Shown: positions 57,600-64,000 of the stretch, in pieces
Layout: each line of letters opens with the position of its first letter
Position numbering within the stretch: the first letter of the stretch is position 1
Origin: Nereocystis luetkeana
Lineage: Eukaryota > Sar > Phaeophyceae > Laminariales > Laminariaceae
Direction: 5' to 3'
NCBI GenBank assembly: GCA_031213475.1
Contig: JARUPZ010000002.1
Location: 16,084,738-16,148,737 of the forward strand
DNA: 64,000 nucleotides
Program-made: the position numbers and the translations under genes
Notes under the pieces: generated by a model
Database searches by the model: none
The model's input: the letters and a program-made list of their open reading frames with translations, nothing else
What the model was told of the DNA's origin: nothing

Positions 57600-58718
57600 T
57601 AGCGGCGTAGGCTCAGGTCTGCTGTAAATGTAGTGGCGTACGGCATGCGACGGCCGCGCTGCTTTGCGCGATAGCTTCGCGGTGCTCGGCCCCGACCCGA
57701 TCGCGACCGACGCGGTGCAATTTGAGGTGGAAGTGGGTGAAGCCTTGCCCGCCCACCCGCCGCACTGCGCTGCACCGCACCGCACCGCGCGGTAGCTATT
57801 GCTACGCACCCCGCCGGTATACGCGGTGCAAATGCTCGATGCATGCCGTGTAAATTCATGATGCACGCGGCGCAGTGTTGGAGGAGGCAGGGCAACCCTT
57901 ATACCTTTGCCTTCCCCGCCAGCCCCGCCCACCCCCACCTCGCTATTGCTGCGCACGCCGCGTTGTTTTTGCTGCTGCTAATGTTACCGGCGGGGCCGAA
58001 ATGTGAAAGCAAGGAGGAATCGCAGCCCGCCCTGCATGAAGAAAACGAACGCGCAGCTCGAGCGGGATGGGCGACCTTTTGTGGAGGCGGTGAAGAGGGG
58101 GCGGGGGAGGGGGGTCATTGATTCGCCTGCCATCACATACCGTGCAATATCAGTGCTGTACGTACGTTGTTAGCCTCGGCTGCCGGGTAGGCACGGGGTC
58201 GAGGACGGGACAGGGGGTGGAGGGGGTGGGGGGAAGGGGCTTGGTTTGTGGATACAGCGACTGCTCTAGGTGCGGGGCAAGGAACGACGGGGGGACTATT
58301 AGTAGGTTGTACATTTTGTGAAAAGGGGGTGCTTCCAATCAGAACACACCTTTTGGAATCACTGAGCAATCTGGGAGGGCAAGTATTAATAGTTGTTGTG
58401 ACATGCTTGAGGGTGGAGAGGAGAGTGAAAATGCGGTGGCACTCCTCACAGCGGGGATGCCTGCACCAGCGTTGCGTCGTTTGCGTATACTGTTTGTTAA
58501 TAGGGGCTTTCGCTCGGGTATTGGGAGAAGAATGCAACAACAGGAGGAGGGCAGCTGTTTCGAAGTTCGACACTCTTAACGCAGGATTTCCCGGTATAAT
58601 ATCGCTGGAAGTCGTCGGTGGCGCCGTGTAACGTGATTTCGTTCTTGCTATGTACACGAGCACGCAGCCTTTCTTTGTAACGTCTACGGTGTGAAGAGTG
58701 CACTCTTCAACCAATCAC
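57600..58718. other. Low-complexity GC-rich stretch and an unassigned frame
   Basis: 57650-57850 is a CGCACCGC-rich stretch. A minus-strand frame at 58133-58714 contains a Cys/His cluster (WCRHPRCEECHRIF), but no conserved domain can be defended. Confidence 0.35.
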
Positions 58719-58744
58719 GTCGACCGGAATGCTGCTGCTGCTTC

Positions 58745-58777
<33 letters not shown>

Positions 58778-58894
58778 CTTCGCAAGGTGCGCCTTTGATA
58801 TGTCGACCACCGAGACCGGGAAACGCCTTCCGCGGGCGCTGTCGTCGTAGGCAGTGGAACCACTTCCAGGCTTTTTGCCACGTCCCTTACCCAT
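58719..58894 (-). CDS. First exon of an unidentified gene
   Basis: ATG at 58894 opens MGKGRGKKPGSGSTAYDDSA, then RGRRFPVSVVDISKAHLAK and an Ala tract (GCA codons broken by GAA). The frame meets TGA just after the possible donors TTCCG|GTCGAC (exon end 58725) and CGAC|GTGATT (58719). The basic N terminus and Ala runs look coding. No family recognised, and no second exon could be chosen downstream on the minus strand. The competing plus-strand frame is a CTG-repeat artefact. Confidence 0.45.
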
Positions 58895-59109
58895 GCGAGC
58901 GCGTTCGTTCGCCCAGCGCTGTGTACGGGGATGGCATGCCCACGTTGTTCGCGCCGTTGTTGTTTTCTGTTGAATGGGCCAGCCAGCCTTTTTTTTCTTT
59001 GTTAATACCTGGTACGAACTAAACTACAAAATACTGCCTGGTGTACTCGTGTCTGCTGTGAGTTCTCCCGACTGAATACTCGTTGCGTATAATGTGTGTG
59101 TATTCTTCA

Positions 59110-59265
59110 CATTAAACCGTTATTTCTACCCGTTGGCATCCAGCACAGCCAGTGTCCGTGCCGATTCTTCAATCCTAAAGAGAGTCACCAGTAGCTCTGT
59201 GGTCACAAAACTACGACACATCAGACATTGTTATGCAGTAAGCAGAGTAGACAATGCAATGCTAT
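59110..59265 (+). repeat. Dispersed repeat R7, copy 3
   Basis: Best-preserved copy: TTATTTCTACCCGTTGGCAT to TAGACAATGCAATGC. No coding capacity seen. Confidence 0.65.
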
Positions 59266-59961
59266 GTCTTCATACTGGATACGACAGGCACGACATACAC
59301 ATTATAATAGGAAAGAGAGATACCGAAAGAAACAAACAACAAATAAATACAAAATACAGAAAACCAATCGAAAAAGCCAAAGAAAAAAGGAAAAAGAAAA
59401 AGAAAAATACGTCGTGACCCCCCTCAGGAGAAGTGGCAGACACTTGACAAGACCGAGCTAAGGAAACAGCGCCTTAACATAAAAACCAAATAAGGCTAAT
59501 AGTCAACGGAAATAACAGGCAAACCGAATGTGCCAGGTATGTGATAGATACTGTTTTATCCCAAAGATTAGATCAAGACAGTTTTCGATCGGGTCACCCG
59601 ACTTTTCTTCTTTTCTTTCAACTGAGATGAAAATTACCAATTATATACTTAATACTCGTACTTCCGCCTGCTCTGAGTTTTCCCGACTACCCGGTGATTC
59701 GATCGGAGGTTCGGAAGTTACCCCCCCCCCCCGAGATCGAGTGTACGTCTACATGCCATGTGCAGTGTTTGTCGGTCGAAAAAAAAAGATAATTATTGTT
59801 CCAGGACAGGCTTTGGCGGAGGAATCGATTCCCATGGTGCACATCTTCCAGAAAAAAAAAAAAACTGCTTACCGTTTTCGCCCAAAATAGTTTGGCGGAA
59901 TCGATTTCGCCCACAATGTCTGTCGTCGATATGTCGTCGATTCTACAAAATATTACTAATA

Positions 59962-60070
59962 TATACGGGGGACCATAGTAAATAGGACCAAATATTGTTA
60001 GTGAAAATAGGGAAAGGTAGAGGTTTTTATGTGTAACGTAGGTCCTATTTGCTCCAGGTCCCCCGTAATA
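59962..60070 (-). mobile_element. MITE, copy 10
   Basis: AGTAAATAGG left arm. The right arm is altered (CCTATTTGCTCCAGG) but keeps the CCCCCGTAATA end. Confidence 0.83.
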
Positions 60071-60563
60071 TTAGTTTGTACCATAATCCGAATCCGCCGG
60101 GCCGACTAACTAGTTTCTGCAGACATTTTTCTTCCGTTGTGGTCCGACGCGTTTCCCACGTGGTGCCCAACTACTGTAAATTGATTTCGGTACGTATGGG
60201 ACAGCGAAATGATGATTGTATATTTTTATAACTCGTACGCATCATTTTTTTTTTTTTTTTCCTATCCCCCCTGTGTGTCTTTCCCATACACCAAGCCACA
60301 AACGAAAGTCTTGAAGTTTTCGGCCGACCCTGGGCTCACAATCTGACAAGCGGAACCATCGTGTCTACGCGTCTACGCGCCTGGCGTTGACTGCATCCGA
60401 GCTTTCAGAGCGTAGCTGGTTTGGCAACACCATCAACCGTGACCGCGCACGTACGTACACACGATCTCGGGAGGCGCCCCGTGGACTGTTATGTAGGGGA
60501 ACTTTCAACTTCGTTCGTAAACTTTTCAAGCCGTTTGTTTCTGCTGTGAGTCATCCTGATTTA

Positions 60564-60564
60564 C

Positions 60565-60607
<43 letters not shown>
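60564..60607. repeat. (TAG)n microsatellite
   Basis: About 14 units, continuing for three units beyond MITE copy 11 (60713-60724), which split it. Confidence 0.92.
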
Positions 60608-60714
60608 TTACGGGGGGCCATAGTTAACAGGACCTATGATATACATAAAAACCTATATATTAAACCATTTTTACTCACAATATTCGGTCCTGTTAACTAT
60701 GGTCCCCCGTAATA
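60606..60714 (+). mobile_element. MITE, copy 11, inserted in a TAG array
   Basis: Element 60608-60712 (105 bp) is flanked by TA on both sides inside a TAG array. Removing the element and one TA restores the array in phase. This sets the element ends (TTACGGGG / CCCCGTAA) and the TA target duplication. Confidence 0.93.
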
Positions 60715-61139
60715 GTAGTAGTAGCGTCAATAATAGGTCGAAACTCACTCAACTTATAGTTTTGCCACTTTTGTGAGGTTTCGAGAATCGAAATCAGGCA
60801 TTTCTGTGTGTCGGTCTCCGCCCCGATGCGTGATTAATGTGCGCAGTCCGGACCGATCGATCGATCGCTCCCCTTCACGTGTGTGCTGCCGCTGTACTCT
60901 GGTCTGGCAATGGCAGATCACCGTTCGACTCGTATTGGGCGACAATCACAATAATTCCGGGGGGGCATATGTAGTAAGAATCAAAACCCACGATGGACCC
61001 AAAAATCAGGTATCTCCCTATATGTTCACACACCGTATTTTGTTCTGATTACTGTGTATCCTCCGTAATAGCTACATTTGTAACGTGCGCACTGAAAGAG
61101 CACTGCACCTCACTCAAATGTAACGCGCCGTTCTCTCCC

Positions 61140-62970
61140 AGGTCAAGACCCACCGAGGCGAGGGTTTTCGCCACAAAAGAGGCGTTCATCTTCCCTCCGC
61201 CAACACCCACGCGAGGCGTTTTGCCAAAAAAAGTGCCGTTGAAGTACCGTCCATCCTCCCCCCAACACCCGGGCCAGGCTTTTTGCTACAACGGTACTGT
61301 CGTAGTCCCGTTCATCTCCCCCCCAACACCCAGGCGAGATTTTTTTGCAACAAAGATACCGTTGGAGTACCGTTCATCACAACCGCACCGTTCATCCATA
61401 CCCAACACCCAGGCGAGGCTTGTTGCGAAGAAAAAGTACCGTTGGAGCATCCCTCATGGCAAAAGTACCATTCGTCCTCCTCCGTCAAATACTCAGGAGA
61501 GTATTGTCATCGTTGCCAAAACAAAGTACCGTTGGGGTACCGTTCATCCTCCCGCCAACACCCAGGCGAAGATTTTCGTCATGAAAATACCGTTGGGGTA
61601 CCCTCCGTCCTGCCGCCAACACCACGCAAGGAGTTTTGCGACAAGAAGTACTGTTGGAGTATGATATCTTTAAATCCTCACGCCAACACCCTCAAGGCGA
61701 GGCTTTTTGCCGCAAAACCGTACCATGTATTGTTTACCCTCGCGCCTAAAACCCAAGCGAGGCTTATCGCCATAGAAAAATACCGTTGAAGTACCGTTCA
61801 TGCTCCCGCCAGCACCCAGGCGAGGATTTCGTCACAAAAGTACCGTTGGAGTATGGTCCGTCCTCCCGCCAACACCCAGGCGAGGAATGTTGCCACAAAG
61901 GTACTGCTATAGGAGTAAAATGATACCGTTAAATGCCCAGGCCAACACCTCCCAGGCGAGGCTTGTTGCCACAAAAAAAGTACCGTATCGTTCACCCTCG
62001 CGCCTAACACCCAGGCGAGGCTTCTCGCCACAAAAGTACATTTAGAGTGTACCATTCGGCCTCCAGCCAACACCCAGACGAGGCTTTTTGCTACAAAAGT
62101 ACCGTTGGGGCACCGTTTATTCTCCCCACAATACTCAAGCGCGGCTTGCTGCCACACAAGCACCGTTGGAGTGCCCCTCTTCTTCCCTCGCCAACACTCA
62201 GGCGGGCCTCTCTAGTACCATACCGTTCACCCTCGCGCCTTCCACCCAGGCGAGGCCTCTTGCCACAAAAGTACCGTTGGAATACCTTTCATCTCCCTCC
62301 AACCCCCAAGCCAGGCTTTTTGCCACAAAAGTGCCATCGGGGCACCGTTCATCCTCCCCCGCTGACACCCAGGGGAAGTTTTCGCCCCGAAAATACCGTG
62401 GGAGTGCCGTTCATCCCCCGCCAACACCCAGGCGAGGATTGTTAGCACGAAAAAAAAAAACGTTGGAGTACCGTTCGTCTTCCCTCACAAACACCCAGGC
62501 GAGGCGTTTTGCCACAACAGTACCGTTGGAGTACCGTTCATCCTCCCACCCCCCTTGCGCTTGGTGCAAGCAATGTCTGCCTGGTCGCAACATTGCAGGG
62601 ATGCGAGGGACTATGGTCATACGACAACGGCGATGCATGATAATGAGTATACCCCCCCCCCCCCAGGCTAGGCTTTTTGCCACAAAAGTACCGTTGGAGT
62701 ACCGTTCACCCTCCCCCCGCCAACATCCAGGGGAGGCTTTTGGCCATAAAATACCGTTGGAGTACCGTTCATCCTCCCCCTCCAACACCCGGGCGAGGCT
62801 TTTTGCCACAAAAACTACCATTGGAGAACCCTTTATCTTCTCCGCCCCCGACACCCAGGCGAGGCTTTGCCACAAAAGTACCGTTGGAGTACCGTTCACC
62901 CTCCCCCCGCCAACACCCAGGGGAAGCTCTTTGCCACAAAAGTACCGTTGCAGTACCGTTCACACATAAT
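61140..62970. repeat. GC-rich minisatellite, unit ~60-65 bp
   Basis: Some 25-30 diverged units built on ACCCAGGCGAGGCTTTTTGC, CACAAAAGTACCGTTGGAGT and ACCGTTCATCCTCCCGCCAA. Clear 62-bp spacing is seen between 61812 and 61874. Interrupted by an R1 insertion at 62552-62665. Open frames across it (KVPLEYRSS and similar) are repeat artefacts with many breaks. Confidence 0.92.
62552..62665 (+). mobile_element. LINE-tail family R1, copy E, inserted in the minisatellite
   Basis: GGGATGCGAGGGACTATGGT and CGATGCATGATAATGAGTAT, ending in a C14 run that continues into the array unit (CCCAGGCTAGGC). The left edge begins after TCATCCTCCCACCCC. Confidence 0.7.
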
Positions 62971-63439
62971 TAAAAACAGTGCTTCGGTGCAGCGGGTCAA
63001 TGTACAAGCCAAACCGCTCCCGATGAAATACACTCGGTAGAAAGTTCCCGTTTTCCCTTCTTCCTCCACGCACCAAAGCTGTTGAGTGCATCATGATAAC
63101 GCACCCCCGTGTGCACTCCCCCCCCCCCCCTCCCCCCCCAAAAAAAAAACTACGATTATATTTGAAGTAAATATTTACTGGCCACGGATTACATTCACCG
63201 TTCGCCCCCCCCTCCCGCTCCCCCAGAACCACACCAAAACATGCTACCTCCACTGCTGGAGGCAAAACAGACAGAAATTAAAATCATTCAAAAACAATCG
63301 TTGCTTAAAACACGAAACAACCAAACCAGACCAGCCGATCGGGGACCAAGCCCACGGAAGTCGGCAAACAACTATTTACGTGCCATTAATCGCCACCCGC
63401 GGCGGTCGCGATCAAATCGTTGAGATAGCTCGACCGCTT

Positions 63440-63670
63440 TCAGCCGCCGCCCCCTCCCCCCCTCCTCCTCCTCACCCCCCCCCCCCCCACGCCCCCCCCC
63501 TCCCTCCCTCCTCCTCTCCCCCCCCCCTTCCCACCGCCGCCTCCCCCCCCCCCCCCCTCCCTCCCTCCTCCTCTCCCCCCCCCCCCTCCCCACCGCCGCC
63601 TCCCCCCCCCCCCCCCGTCTCCGCCGCCACCTCGTCGTGCCCCTCCCTCTCCGCCCCCCCCCCCCCCAAC
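63440..63670. repeat. C-rich low-complexity tract
   Basis: About 230 bp of nearly pure C/T, with runs up to about 18 C and repeated CCTCCCTCCCTCCTCCTCTC units. Confidence 0.92.
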
Positions 63671-63697
63671 AGATATCAACACCCAAGCAGGCATCAA

Positions 63698-63895
63698 TCA
63701 GCACATCGGAAGAGAATTTTTGCACGCTCTCAAGTCGTCGATGGTCTTGCAGTGGTGGAAGAACACGTTCGCGTCGTTCGCCGGCACGAAGTTCTGCCTC
63801 TTGCAGGAGCACTCCCAAAGCCTCGCGTCCCTGAGATCGTTCAGGGGAAAAATCGCCCGGTCCACCCCGTGCAGCCACAGCCCGATCGTCACGTC
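63698..63895 (-). CDS. Last exon of a probable glycosyltransferase (partial)
   Basis: After acceptor TTCAAG (exon start 63895) the frame reads DVTIGLWLHGVDRAIFPLND, then LRDARLWECSCKRQNFV and FFHHCKTIDDLRACKNS, stopping at TGA. The opening DVTIGLWL resembles the EDVxxGxWL block of GT31-type beta-1,3-galactosyltransferases. The spaced Cys residues and the terminal histidines are compatible with that family's C terminus. The catalytic DxD region would lie in exons beyond the right edge. The family call is tentative. Confidence 0.45.
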   Translation of the reverse strand, partial: DVTIGLWLHGVDRAIFPLNDLRDARLWECSCKRQNFVPANDANVFFHHCKTIDDLRACKNSLPMC

Positions 63896-64000
63896 CTTGA
63901 ACCAGAAACAAAAATTAGGGGAAAAAACCGGCGAAAACCGAAATCAGCGACAAAACATGGGGGCAAAAAACAAGATCGGCATGAACCAAGAAAAAAAAAA

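Noticed and set aside
58133-58714. Possible Penelope-like or GIY-YIG zinc-finger region (WCRHPRCEECHRIF)
   Set aside because: Only a Cys/His cluster is suggestive. No GIY-YIG or reverse-transcriptase motifs follow, and neighbouring frames are equally open.
60993-62973. Repeat-protein frames (VPLEYRSS / ANTQARLFATK)
   Set aside because: The minisatellite unit varies in length and shifts frame repeatedly; there is no uniform codon phase, start or stop.
63440-63697. Gly/Arg-rich frames on the minus strand
   Set aside because: Translation of the C-rich tract; they continue the low complexity without any conserved residue.

Overview
This is a nuclear segment of a eukaryote, most likely a photosynthetic stramenopile and probably a brown alga (Ectocarpus-like). 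Three things point that way. Spliceosomal introns of 0.3-3.8 kb can be rebuilt with exact phase matches. One gene starts with a signal peptide followed by a transit peptide around an ASAFAP-like F-V-A-P motif, the hallmark of secondary red plastids. The coding sequence is also rich in Ala, Ser, Gly and Gln runs. A dynein LC8 light chain is present, which fits an alga with flagellate cells. The taxonomic call is inference. No prokaryotic operon, rRNA or CRISPR array is visible.

Layout. 1-8.6 kb: repeats and a decayed Copia gag, no convincing host gene. 8.6-13.0 kb (+): LC8-type dynein light chain, four exons, with miniature transposons and a TTC array in its introns. 13-20 kb: LINE remnants, a tRNA-like element, simple repeats. 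20.4-25.4 kb (-): one complete three-exon gene of unknown function and two further candidate exons. 27.1-32.0 kb (-): a three-exon CgeB-type glycosyltransferase of 1,072 aa. 32.3 kb (+): first exon of a plastid-targeted protein, divergent from the glycosyltransferase. 33-37 kb: a TIR element, tRNA-derived SINEs, a LINE tail. 37.5-38.5 kb (+): last exons of an acidic protein. 39.5-46.7 kb: a head-to-head pair, PINX1-like (-) and RNA polymerase I subunit RPA43 (+); the RPA43 third intron (GC-AG) hosts a 2.7-kb hAT-like element with near-perfect 8-bp target duplication. 49.4 kb (+): a Ser/Ala-rich ORF. 51.6-57.2 kb (+): a large RING-H2 protein with a 468-bp TACA array in its first intron and a decayed copy of its last exon downstream. 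58.9 kb (-): first exon of an unknown gene. 61.1-63.0 kb: a GC-rich minisatellite. 63.7-63.9 kb (-): last exon of a probable glycosyltransferase running off the right edge.

The genes are ordinary housekeeping functions: nucleolar (PINX1, RPA43), motor (LC8), glycosylation and ubiquitination. The unusual content is in the repeats. A 105-bp TA-flanked MITE occurs 11 times, in subfamilies whose two arms change together. A palindromic word, TACCWGGTA, occurs far more often than chance in non-coding DNA. LINE 3' ends sit against C-rich tracts rather than poly(A), and several insertions are clearly nested. Splice models are my own reading; no transcript evidence is available.
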